Of a DNA stretch of 15,234 bases, positions 1-6,904 are shown in pieces. Source of the DNA: an uncultured Proteiniphilum sp. (GTDB taxonomy: Bacteria > Bacteroidota > Bacteroidia > Bacteroidales > Dysgonomonadaceae); assembly GCF_937873925.1 (NCBI RefSeq), contig NZ_CALNAT010000243.1, positions 1 through 15,234 on the forward strand. Reading direction: 5' to 3'. The notes beneath the pieces were generated by a model that saw only the letters and a list, made by a program, of their open reading frames with translations, had not been told where the DNA came from and made no database searches. The translations under genes were made by a program, and so were the position numbers. The first letter of the stretch is position 1. Each line of letters starts with the position of its first letter.

Positions 1-187
1 GCTATTGTTCAAATAGATAAACATCTGTTAGCTGTAAAACACAAATAAGTAGTTTACCACTATTTTGAATTTGTGATGCCCTTGTCTTAAAATGAAATAT
101 CTCAATGATCTCTTGATATTTTTGCCTCATTTACAAGGCGCACACCCTATAAGGTTTGTCAACGATGTGATGATATGTAACACTTAA
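1..187. other. Left-edge intergenic stretch
   Basis: This AT-rich stretch lies downstream of the minus-strand Fic gene. I see no convincing reading frame, RNA gene or strong terminator. A weak inverted repeat (ATATC near 99 and GATAT near 115) is followed by a short T run, but it is too weak to call. Confidence 0.4.
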
Positions 188-1726
188 TTATGAGAACAAA
201 TTACCTGTAGATTTCGAAGAGATACTTCGATCTATCAATTTTAATTTGCCTTCAGTCGGTTCTTCATAAGCGTTTGTAGATTGAAGATAACTGTTCAGTT
301 CGTCAAAATTCTGCCCGTAAAGATTATCACTAAAATGATGTAATTTCTCCATTACACGAATATAAGTGTCCGGCTCTTTTTTGCGGGATAGTTTTCGTAA
401 AGCTAATAGATAGTCTTCTCGAAAAACAGTTGGAATGATAATTCGGGATTGTTCTCCTTTGACGAGTTCAGCATTCATCATTATACGGGCAACGCGTCCG
501 TTACCATCTATGAACGGGTGTACTTCACTAATCATAAACATCATATATATAGCTTTAGCCAATGGTTCTTTCAATAATTGAAAGTAACGAAATCCATATC
601 GTAAAGTGCCCTCTACTAACTGGGAATCGACAAAAACAGTATTTCCTGCCTGGTTGTTTACATCTTTGAAAACTCCCGGCTTACGGTCGGGACGTGCGGA
701 CATCATTATAGTGTGACGGTGTTTAAGTAGTGCAAATAACTCATCCACAGTTTGTGGTGTTTTTTCCATTTCATGACGATTGGAGAGTATTGCAAAAGTA
801 CCCAATATATCGTGGGAGTCTTCGAATCTTTTTGGAATGGTAACGCCTGTATCGACAATCTTTTTAGCTATTGCTACTTCAAATTTTGTTCCTTCAATAT
901 AGTTGGAAAAATAACTCTCAAAAAAAGAAAACATACGGAATGATTCTTCATCTGTATTCCGGTCTCTACGTTCTATGAAAAAACGTTCCTTTAAATTATC
1001 AAACAGTGATTCAAAAAGTTCTATCCGATTTTCATCAAAAGGACTACCTGTAGCTCGTGCTTTTGCTTTCTCACTTTCCAGAATGCCACTACTGTGTGTA
1101 TTGGGTAGAGCGGAGATAATATTGGTTAATTTTTCAAATTCTGATTGCATCGCCAGATCTTTGGCAACTTCACGGGCTTTGTCCCGGAATTCGTTCAACC
1201 GTTTTTCTCCCCCGAGTAGTACCATTCGCTCCAACCGTTCTTCAATGGCTGATTGTGGCAAGGTTTTTTCTTCTCCATCAATATTTCTTCGGGATGGTTG
1301 TAAATTTTCGAGTATATACCTGTATTCGGAAGCAATATACAATCCATTGTGTGGAGCATCATTGGTGTGGGGGGGATGGCCTTTATATATATTGACCGTT
1401 ATTCCGGGTAAATCTGTTACACGGCGATTAAATGATGATGTCAAATAAAAGTGTCCATTTTCGGTGGGACGAAGTTCTATGGCACTACGGTGCGAAATGA
1501 CGGAATTGGGGTAACGCCACGCCAAAATCTCAAAAAAATTGCGACGGATAATATATTCCGGAGAATCCTTTATATTGGCTGTATAAATACGCGATGCCAG
1601 CTTACGTAATTTCCCTTGTAAAACCAACTTCGTGAGTTTTCGCAACAAATTAGGGCCAGACGATGCAAATACTATTTCTTTATCCAATCCATATTCTCTT
1701 GTGTAAGTTAAATCTGCAGTTATCAA
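188..1726 (-). CDS. Fic family protein (probable AMPylator) with AbiEi-like N-terminal domain
   Basis: Fic enzymes usually move AMP from ATP onto a hydroxyl side chain of a target protein. The full motif HPFIDGNGRVAR is at residues 403-414, with catalytic H403, D407, the GNGR anion-binding loop and R414. A flap-like segment (PGVFKDVNNQAGN) lies at about 350-362. Residues 274-279 read SNYIEG, matching the (S/T)xxxE(G/N) autoinhibitory helix placed ahead of the Fic core, so activity is probably self-restrained. Residues about 25-116 resemble the winged-helix and following domain of AbiEi-type antitoxins (GKLRKLASRIYTA, then YPNSVISHRSAIEL); this is recognised by eye. There is no signal peptide or membrane segment, so it is probably cytosolic. 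The start used is TTG; no in-frame ATG or GTG occurs between it and the upstream stop at 1790-1792, and the next Met is residue 168, after the N-terminal domain, so the 5' end is uncertain. An AGGA lies 14 bases upstream. It appears to be a single-gene unit; a TA-like or defence role is inference. Confidence 0.85.
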   Translation of the reverse strand: MITADLTYTREYGLDKEIVFASSGPNLLRKLTKLVLQGKLRKLASRIYTANIKDSPEYIIRRNFFEILAWRYPNSVISHRSAIELRPTENGHFYLTSSFNRRVTDLPGITVNIYKGHPPHTNDAPHNGLYIASEYRYILENLQPSRRNIDGEEKTLPQSAIEERLERMVLLGGEKRLNEFRDKAREVAKDLAMQSEFEKLTNIISALPNTHSSGILESEKAKARATGSPFDENRIELFESLFDNLKERFFIERRDRNTDEESFRMFSFFESYFSNYIEGTKFEVAIAKKIVDTGVTIPKRFEDSHDILGTFAILSNRHEMEKTPQTVDELFALLKHRHTIMMSARPDRKPGVFKDVNNQAGNTVFVDSQLVEGTLRYGFRYFQLLKEPLAKAIYMMFMISEVHPFIDGNGRVARIMMNAELVKGEQSRIIIPTVFREDYLLALRKLSRKKEPDTYIRVMEKLHHFSDNLYGQNFDELNSYLQSTNAYEEPTEGKLKLIDRSISSKSTGNLFS

Positions 1727-1912
1727 GTTTTTTATAAAAAATCCTGATAAATCGTTCGGCGTGATAAAATTAGTGACATAAACAATCCATTATTTTTCAA
1801 CAAGTTATTAGAAATGAGTTATAAATGAGTTAACCAAGAGAAGGCATGAAAAAATTCCTTATCAGGGAGGAATCGCAAATAACTATTTATTAATTTATTA
1901 AAACATTTGATC

Positions 1913-2116
1913 ATGAGAAAGAAACTTTTATCGGGTATATTTGCCCTTGCACTTCTACTAACCCCGCAGGTTACGGAGTGAATCAAAGTATGAAAAGTAA
2001 TGTTGGTCTTTCAGATTACTATTAGTTGTAATTATGCAGATCTCGCAGATGATGTTTTTAGCGGGACTTTTATGTGGCGCTGCCAAGGTTGTTCCTATGC
2101 TATTTGCAAAAATTGA
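1913..2116 (+). pseudogene. Frameshifted NVEALA-type secreted peptide gene
   Basis: Three reading-frame pieces line up as one decayed small-peptide gene. Starting at ATG 1913, frame 2 gives a signal peptide, MRKKLLSGIFALALLL, which stops at 1979-1981. Shifting to frame 1 at about 1966 gives AGYGVNQSMKSNVGLSD, which stops at 2023-2025. Returning to frame 2 at about 2036 gives a Cys-containing end, SGTFMWRCQGCSYAICKN, with a stop at 2114-2116. This order (Lys-rich start, LSGIFALALL, AGYGVNxSMKS, then a Cys-rich tail) is what I know from NVEALA peptides of Bacteroidales, although the NVEALA block itself is lost here. Such peptides are commonly encoded beside BF3164-type propeller lipoproteins, and one follows at 2376. 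The two shifts cancel overall. A sequencing error is possible but would have to occur twice. The intact peptide's function is unknown to me. Confidence 0.65.
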
Positions 2117-2277
2117 GGTAGTAGTTCTACTTGTACTCGTTATTAGTAGAAAATCAACTAATTAATTATGCTTAATTGATAAGGGTGTCGCAAAATAAGA
2201 GCCCCAGTATCTGTTTTTAAATGATTTTAATTCTCGGATTATCAATCTGTAAAGATTTTTTCAACCGAACTATTTTC

Positions 2278-2302
2278 AACAAAGGCGAACCCCCTTTGTT
2301 TT
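2278..2302 (+). terminator. Possible terminator after the NVEALA-like pseudogene
   Basis: AACAAAGG (2278-2285) pairs perfectly with CCTTTGTT (2293-2300) around a 7-base loop and runs into a short T stretch. It would end plus-strand transcription before the lipoprotein gene. The stem is AT-rich and the T run is only four bases, so the call is tentative. Confidence 0.4.
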
Positions 2303-2375
2303 ATAGTTGGAAGCATAAACGGAACTGAGTATTATTTTGAGATACCCTTAATCTTATTATAAATACAAATTCATT

Positions 2376-3434
2376 ATGAAATTAAATATACTATCTATTA
2401 TACTTCTCATCCTTTTTTGTTTTGTCTTTTCTTGTAAAGATAAAAAAGAAACGACCAGGCATTTAATTCAGATAATAGATGAAAAAGAAACAGTATTCAG
2501 TGCGGGGGAATTGGTTTTCAAAGAAGATCTGATGCAATTTTTTGATATGTATATCACGGACTCTCTTGTCTTTCTTACATCCCAAAGAAATGATAGTCCA
2601 ATCACAGCCTTATCATTAAAAAACTTTGAACGTGTCGCAGAACTGGGAGATAGGGACCAGGGGCCAGAAGGTATTGACTTTCCGCTCTTTCTGAAGAATC
2701 TTTCAAGAAAAGGTGATGTCGAACTTCTAGACCTAAATAGGATGAGCCTTATGCATATTGGGTATAATTTTGAGAAAAATCGGTATACGATGGAAAAAGA
2801 AATGATGCCGGATTCTCTTTGGCCAAGTATCAGCATGAATAAAATTTCTGACACTCTTTACTTCGCAAATGGTCTTGAACATTTTAATAAAGGCCTCTAT
2901 TTTAAATGGAATAAACAAACGTCCATTATTAAGGAATGGATACCTTATTATCCTGAAACCAGGAAAAAATATGATGAGGATGTTACCCCTCTATACAGAA
3001 ATACCATTCTGGCCAATAAAGAGAAAGGCATAGTTGTTAGTGCGTTGACATATTTCAATAGAATAGTCGCTTTCGATTTTAACGGTAATATTCTTAAAGA
3101 TATACAAATCGGAAAAGAAGCCATTGAACCGGTTATTGAGGATTTCGAACTACTCAAATTTTCGGATGGTGCAGAGTTGTTCTTTCTAAACGTGGTGGGA
3201 TCTGATAATTATTTCTATTGCTTGTGGAACCGGAGTGAAATAGGTCTTGATAAAGACAAAAGAAAAAATTCAAAAATATTTGTTTTTGATTGGGATTTGA
3301 ACCATGTCTCAACAATTCAGGCAGACCAGCCACTTGTTGCTTTTGATGTTGAACCTTATGATAGATACTTTCTGGGGCTTTTTTCAGATGATGAAGCAGA
3401 TACAAGTATCTATAAATTCGCTATAGAATTGTAG
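2376..3434 (+). CDS. BF3164-type lipoprotein, predicted six-bladed beta-propeller
   Basis: The protein has 352 residues and starts with a lipoprotein signal peptide (hydrophobic residues 4-18, lipobox VFSC with Cys20), followed by charged KDKKE as in many exported Bacteroidota lipoproteins. The rest is a chain of beta-rich segments with aromatic and aspartate turns (for example VFLTSQRNDS, LYFANGLEHFNKGLYFKW, IVAFDFNGNILKDIQIG, KIFVFDWDLNHV), as expected for a TolB-like six-bladed propeller. Length and order fit the BF3164 lipoprotein family that I know from Bacteroides and relatives. It probably sits in the outer membrane, facing either side. No enzymatic motif is visible and the family's function is not established. 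The start is an ATG at 2376 in an AT-rich leader without a clear Shine-Dalgarno. The broken NVEALA-like gene upstream is its expected partner. Confidence 0.8.
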   Translation: MKLNILSIILLILFCFVFSCKDKKETTRHLIQIIDEKETVFSAGELVFKEDLMQFFDMYITDSLVFLTSQRNDSPITALSLKNFERVAELGDRDQGPEGIDFPLFLKNLSRKGDVELLDLNRMSLMHIGYNFEKNRYTMEKEMMPDSLWPSISMNKISDTLYFANGLEHFNKGLYFKWNKQTSIIKEWIPYYPETRKKYDEDVTPLYRNTILANKEKGIVVSALTYFNRIVAFDFNGNILKDIQIGKEAIEPVIEDFELLKFSDGAELFFLNVVGSDNYFYCLWNRSEIGLDKDKRKNSKIFVFDWDLNHVSTIQADQPLVAFDVEPYDRYFLGLFSDDEADTSIYKFAIEL

Positions 3435-3435
3435 T

Positions 3436-3603
3436 TTACAATCGAAAATTAAACAAATATTGATAATTAAACACGACAACCAGAACTTTAGAATACATGA
3501 ATTTGTCGATACTCCATTCTTTAAATCAACATTCTCCTATTGTTTTGGTGCTTATTCGAGAAAAGAAAGAAAAGATATTGATAAGTCGAGGTTTGATAGT
3601 TAA
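3436..3603 (+). other. Short open stretch after the lipoprotein gene, possible gene remnant
   Basis: Directly after the lipoprotein stop, one frame stays open to TAA 3601-3603 and reads like protein (NQNFRIHEFVDTPFFKSTF), but it has no ATG; the nearest start is TTG 3460. It ends just before the ATG at 3604 in the same frame. A second small frame, ATG 3497 to TGA 3605-3607, overlaps that ATG by four bases. I do not recognise either product. The simplest reading is a fragment left by decay of this neighbourhood. Confidence 0.25.
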
Positions 3604-4113
3604 ATGAAATGTTTCAAGGCTTTTTTACTATTTTCTCTTTTATTTATCTCCTGGACATCTACTATGAATGGCCAGGAAATAAAAGATATACTCAAAGAGC
3701 GAATCAGGAAGTCGATTATAACTTCTGGTATGCCACTTATTCAGAACTAACCGTTTCAAATAGAACAGCAAATGCAAAAAGAAGATGTACTAAAAGTCTC
3801 TCCTTTTACCAAACTTCCCACAAAAGCCGACTGTATTCTTATTATGCGAAGGCAAGAGGTGATGAAAATCCATATGCAGAATTATCCTACCAATTCGTCA
3901 CCCATCAAAGAGATGATTGCTCCCACCAATTCGTCGCCCATTCATATGCGTCTGATTGGCTCGGCAGAGCATGTGATAGTCGGAAAACCGTGGCGTATTT
4001 ATACTAATCCGGCAATACATCCGCACCGGGAATGCTCGTCGTGCCAAATGGTAGAAATTTTGACCCAACCTATGCGAGAAACGAAAGGCGACGAGCGAGG
4101 ACGGATCGGTTAG
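3604..4113 (+). pseudogene. Decayed gene for a small secreted protein, interrupted by an in-frame stop
   Basis: ATG 3604 begins a clear Sec signal peptide (MKCFKAFLLFSLLFISW) followed by GQEIKDILKERIRKSI, and the frame hits TAA at 3748-3750 after 48 residues. The same frame then stays open, without another stop, to TAG 4111-4113, through KEDVLKVSPFTKLPTK and a duplicated PTNSSPI block. Taken together this is a roughly 170-codon gene broken by one nonsense codon, or a real 48-residue secreted peptide next to unrelated open sequence. I do not recognise the family. The part beyond about 3890 is richer in G and C than the part before it, so a junction between two sequences is also possible. Confidence 0.4.
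3889..3940 (+). repeat. Two 16-base direct repeats, 36 bases apart
   Basis: ACCAATTCGTCRCCCA occurs at 3889-3904 and again at 3925-3940 with one difference. The spacing is a multiple of three, and in the open frame it gives PTNSSPI twice with a 12-residue period. Confidence 0.6.
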
Positions 4114-4448
4114 TAAAGGCATATAATAACGATTGGTGAAGATACAATCATACTAAAAACATTTCTTTGCTATAAGCAGGATGTACATTAAAAGCATTGG
4201 CAGACAGGAAGAGAGAACATAATTACTGATACTCTTAGATTGGTTAAGTATGCTGATCCTTTTCACCTATTTACAATCTTTGTTAGCTTTAAATATATTG
4301 AAAATCATAGGATTATCCTTATTTTTATATAGGGTTATGCTTTTATATTTCGAATATTAGTTAGTTGATAAATAATTGCCGACTTATGAGATTGTAAGTC
4401 GATTAATACCAAAGGACTTCGCCGTCTTTGTATAGAAAGATTCTTTCA
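4114..4448. other. AT-rich gene-free stretch
   Basis: No reading frame or RNA gene is convincing here. The only structure I see is two adjacent hairpins near its right end, entered separately. Confidence 0.5.
4380..4430 (-). terminator. Two adjacent hairpins downstream of the protease cluster, possible terminator
   Basis: CAAAGGAC and GTCTTTG (4410-4430) form a 7-pair stem with one bulged G and a 6-base loop. It lies just past the last minus-strand stop at 4449. Beside it, CGACTTA (4380-4386) pairs perfectly with TAAGTCG (4395-4401). Neither is followed by a clear T run on the minus strand, so a rho-independent terminator is not proven. Confidence 0.3.
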
Positions 4449-4745
4449 CTACTGGCAGGATTGTTTTTTGCCCATTGCTGATTGCGCAATCGACCTCTCT
4501 TTATTAAGCCCTCTTATGCCGGAAGCCATTATTAAATCCGAAACAAAGGAGAGAGTATCGTCTTTGTCAAAAGGGATAATATCCGATTCGATATGATCCG
4601 GGGTGATAATCCGGTTTTGATCATCGTAAAAAGTAATTTCCGAAATAGCCGTAGTGTCTGACCTGAAACATGCCATTATCCGGTCGTGTGATAAATTGGT
4701 TATTACAGTATATATAACAGATTCTAAAGGAATAGTGTCAGGCAA
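4449..4745 (-). CDS. Hypothetical protein, last gene of the protease cluster
   Basis: I do not recognise this 98-residue product. It is acidic in the middle (SEITFYDDQNRIITPDHIES, KDDTLSFVSD) and ends in a basic tail (GKKQSCQ); no signal peptide or membrane segment is visible. The start shown is TTG 4745. The frame is open further upstream to a stop at 4806-4808 with no ATG or GTG, so the true start is unclear. An ATG at 4783-4785 is in another frame and would join this one only if the adjacent five-G run (minus strand) were one base longer, so the 5' end may be frameshifted. It follows the 76-residue inhibitor-like gene on the same strand with a gap of at most 68 bases, so joint transcription with the protease is likely. 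A link to the protease is suggested only by position. Confidence 0.45.
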   Translation of the reverse strand: MPDTIPLESVIYTVITNLSHDRIMACFRSDTTAISEITFYDDQNRIITPDHIESDIIPFDKDDTLSFVSDLIMASGIRGLNKERSIAQSAMGKKQSCQ

Positions 4746-4813
4746 TATAAGAAGTGACTTTGGGTAACCTGAATTTCCCCCATAGATTCTCTGCTCAACA
4801 CATCTTCACTGTT

Positions 4814-5044
4814 TTATTGAATCTCCTTGCCGGGTGGGGGAATATCCACCTGTTTTTCCTCTACCAATGAGGCAACCTCCTTGTGATTACGTATTCTGGA
4901 GATGGTGTTGTCCTCCGCTACGCCGATGATAACGCCGAACTCATAGAGATGGGTTATAATCAGCCCCTCCTGATGAAGTTGTTGCGCCACAACGCTCAGT
5001 CGGTCCAGATAGATTTCCGATATGGTAATTACGATTTGTCGCAT
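4814..5044 (-). CDS. Small stand-alone protein with I9-like (subtilisin propeptide/inhibitor) layout
   Basis: The 76 residues fit the beta-alpha-beta-beta-alpha-beta plan of I9 propeptides: RQIVITIS (strand), LDRLSVVAQQLHQ (helix), GLIITHLYEF and GVIIGVA (strands), DNTISRIRNHK (helix), and VASLVEEKQVDIPPP (last strand and tail). The sequence runs into VEEKQV, much like propeptides whose C-terminal tail occupies the active site of subtilisin. It begins only 10 bases after the protease stop codon (ATG 5042-5044, purine-rich AAAGAAT just upstream), so the two are almost surely co-transcribed. Likely role by inference: inhibitor or folding helper of the S8 protease acting in trans in the cytosol. 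The assignment rests on predicted secondary structure and context, not on a long motif; an ACT-like or other ferredoxin-like fold would look similar. Confidence 0.6.
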   Translation of the reverse strand: MRQIVITISEIYLDRLSVVAQQLHQEGLIITHLYEFGVIIGVAEDNTISRIRNHKEVASLVEEKQVDIPPPGKEIQ

Positions 5045-5054
5045 ATTCTTTCAA

Positions 5055-6320
5055 TTATGGGGCTATGGAGAGGCCTATGCCTACATCTTCAGCCGGTAAG
5101 GGAAGGGGTAGGGCGTTTTTTCTTAATTCGCTTTCAATCATCGCGGGGGTAGCATTCGGAAATTTTTCGAAAAGGAGAGCTGCAATACCGGCCACATGAG
5201 GAGTAGCCATACTGGTACCCGAAATGGTACGGTATCTTGCCGGCATGGGCCAGGAGGAGTAGACTTCTACTCCGGGGGCAGCCATATCGACCAATCCGGA
5301 GGGGTTGACGGCACGGTTCGAAAAATCGCCGACCTGCAGGTCCGAATCTATCGCGGCTACGGCAAGAATGGAAGGGCAATCGGCCGGGCTTGCCACGGGG
5401 CTGAACCGGTTCTTTGAACGCCTGCTGTCGTTACCTGCCGCAGCTACGATCAACGTCCCTTTCGAAAGGACGAACCGGGCTGCCCGCTCATAGGCCATGT
5501 CGTAGCTTTCTCCTTCCGATACCCGGGAGCCGAGGGACATGGAGAGCACTTTGCATCCGTTATTGGCAGCCCAGGTCATCCCATTCAATATCCACGACTG
5601 GGCACCGCTCCCCTGGTTACTTAACACCTTTCCCGCGTAGATATGCGCGTGGGTAGCCACACCGTAACGCTTTCCCTGCGGATCGGCCGACCCGCAGGCG
5701 ATGCCGATACAATGTGTGCCATGTCCGTGGAGGTCGTCGATGGCCTCATCGGGAACAAACGACATAGGGATAATCTCGCGTCCTTTGAAATCGGGATGAT
5801 CGATATCAAAGCCGGTATCCAATACCGCCACCTTTACACCAGTGCCGGTATATGAAGAGTGCAACGCCTCCGTGATACGTATTCCCCAGGTTGCCCCGTT
5901 GCTGTTATCGTTGTCCGTGGGAAGCTCATCGGGGATATAGACTACCTTCTCCGGTACAATCAAAAAGCCGGTACCGGATAATTCCATCTGTTCCACTTTT
6001 TCCTCTTCCACGCCGACCAGTGCTATACCCAGTTCATTGAAGACCAGTGCATCGGCGTCTTTCAATTTATTCTCATCCCATGGTGCGGAGATAAAATCGG
6101 CCGTAGTGGCAACGGAAAGTTTCCATCTCTTTTCGAGCAGGTGGATGACTTCCAGTATCTCTTTACTGTTTTTGTCGAGGATCAGGAAATAACGGCCGGT
6201 ATAACGCGGATTATCATCCGCTTCTTTATCGTAGATATCCCGGATGAATTTTTCCAGGGAGGCGGCCGATACGATATTGTCTTTCAGGAAGGTTTGTCTT
6301 CCGAGTTTTGGTGGTTGCAT
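5055..6320 (-). CDS. Subtilisin-like serine protease (peptidase family S8), probably cytosolic
   Basis: All active-site parts are present: Asp168 in VAVLDTG, His200 in HGHGTH, oxyanion Asn297 in AAAGN, and Ser370 in SGTSMATPHVAG. The catalytic domain covers about 145-415. Residues about 40-132 form a region with strand-helix-strand character (GRYFLILD, SKEILEVIHLLEKRW, GIALVGVEEEKVEQM, LIVPEKVVYIPDE), likely a built-in I9-like propeptide. There is no signal peptide (it starts MQPPKLGRQ) and no extra C-terminal domain; the protein ends soon after the catalytic domain at 421 residues. It therefore resembles intracellular subtilisins more than secreted ones. The ATG at 6318-6320 lies inside the preceding membrane-protein gene, a 37-base overlap that suggests translational coupling. 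Substrate unknown. Location beside a membrane protein and an inhibitor-like gene suggests regulated proteolysis at the inner membrane. Confidence 0.88.
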   Translation of the reverse strand: MQPPKLGRQTFLKDNIVSAASLEKFIRDIYDKEADDNPRYTGRYFLILDKNSKEILEVIHLLEKRWKLSVATTADFISAPWDENKLKDADALVFNELGIALVGVEEEKVEQMELSGTGFLIVPEKVVYIPDELPTDNDNSNGATWGIRITEALHSSYTGTGVKVAVLDTGFDIDHPDFKGREIIPMSFVPDEAIDDLHGHGTHCIGIACGSADPQGKRYGVATHAHIYAGKVLSNQGSGAQSWILNGMTWAANNGCKVLSMSLGSRVSEGESYDMAYERAARFVLSKGTLIVAAAGNDSRRSKNRFSPVASPADCPSILAVAAIDSDLQVGDFSNRAVNPSGLVDMAAPGVEVYSSWPMPARYRTISGTSMATPHVAGIAALLFEKFPNATPAMIESELRKNALPLPLPAEDVGIGLSIAP

Positions 6321-6904
6321 AGTTCTTTTTCTTTTTTCCGTACTTCTTCTCTCCAGAAACTAATTTCAGCCTTTTGTTTCCTGTTCTCCTCCATTAGGGA
6401 GAAAAGGTTCGGGAGATAAATCCTTGTGTAGAAATAACCGATAATGAATCCGGCGACGAGAGAATAGATGATCAGCGCAATTAGAAGCGGTCTGGCAAAA
6501 TCAACCTGAAGCATTTGGCTACTGTTGTCAATAAGATAATCGGCCAGGCTTTGCAGGTAACCGGGTATCTTGCCTAATTGTGTAAGGGTGACCCCGATGA
6601 TTATTTTGGTAAGCCAGTCCGATACATCTTCCAGGTTGGTATTGGGCATATATTTTGTGCTTCTGTCATAATCCTCCTGCGGGTTGTAGTTCCTGTTCAG
6701 TTTGGGAATCCCGAACAGAAAACCCAACAGCCCGCCTGACAACATACAGGCAAAAGTAACAATGATCAACAGCCCGAAGAGATCCCAGTAGCTTTGGGAA
6801 ATGTTGGCGCCGGCCAAGCAGGCAATCAGCCCGGGCAGGATCATCGCAAAGGGAAACAGGTGAATATAGCGCCCTGTTCCGGTTGAAGGTTTGTTCGCGT
6901 TCAT
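6284..6904 (-). CDS. Inner-membrane protein with NTNLExxSDWLTKI motif, first gene of the protease cluster
   Basis: The 206 residues contain hydrophobic segments at about 13-33, 41-66 and 138-163, and an amphipathic or re-entrant stretch at 90-123. A charged C-terminal helix follows (about 168-195, ENRKQKAEISFWREEVRKK), probably a cytosolic coiled coil. The segment LLGFLFGIPK followed by PNTNLEDVSDWLTKIIIGV is a pattern I remember from uncharacterised bacterial membrane proteins, some annotated as pYEATS-containing immunity proteins. The YEATS beta-sandwich itself is absent here and a coiled coil stands in its place. The ATG at 6902-6904 has little Shine-Dalgarno signal. Its 3' end overlaps the S8 protease gene, so membrane anchoring or sensing for that protease is a reasonable inference; a place in a defence system is speculative. 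Confidence 0.65.
   Translation of the reverse strand: MNANKPSTGTGRYIHLFPFAMILPGLIACLAGANISQSYWDLFGLLIIVTFACMLSGGLLGFLFGIPKLNRNYNPQEDYDRSTKYMPNTNLEDVSDWLTKIIIGVTLTQLGKIPGYLQSLADYLIDNSSQMLQVDFARPLLIALIIYSLVAGFIIGYFYTRIYLPNLFSLMEENRKQKAEISFWREEVRKKEKELCNHQNSEDKPS

Noticed and set aside
975..1448. 157-codon plus-strand open frame inside the Fic gene
   Set aside because: Its Ser/Arg-rich product is a shadow of the Fic frame, which has the diagnostic motifs.
3609..4007. 132-codon plus-strand open frame at the decayed secreted-protein locus
   Set aside because: The overlapping frame from 3604 has a proper signal peptide; this one has neither signal peptide nor recognisable domain and probably stays open by chance.
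3898..4122. Minus-strand frame of 74 codons
   Set aside because: It is rich in Arg, His and Phe, has no domain I recognise, and overlaps the decayed plus-strand gene; I cannot support it.
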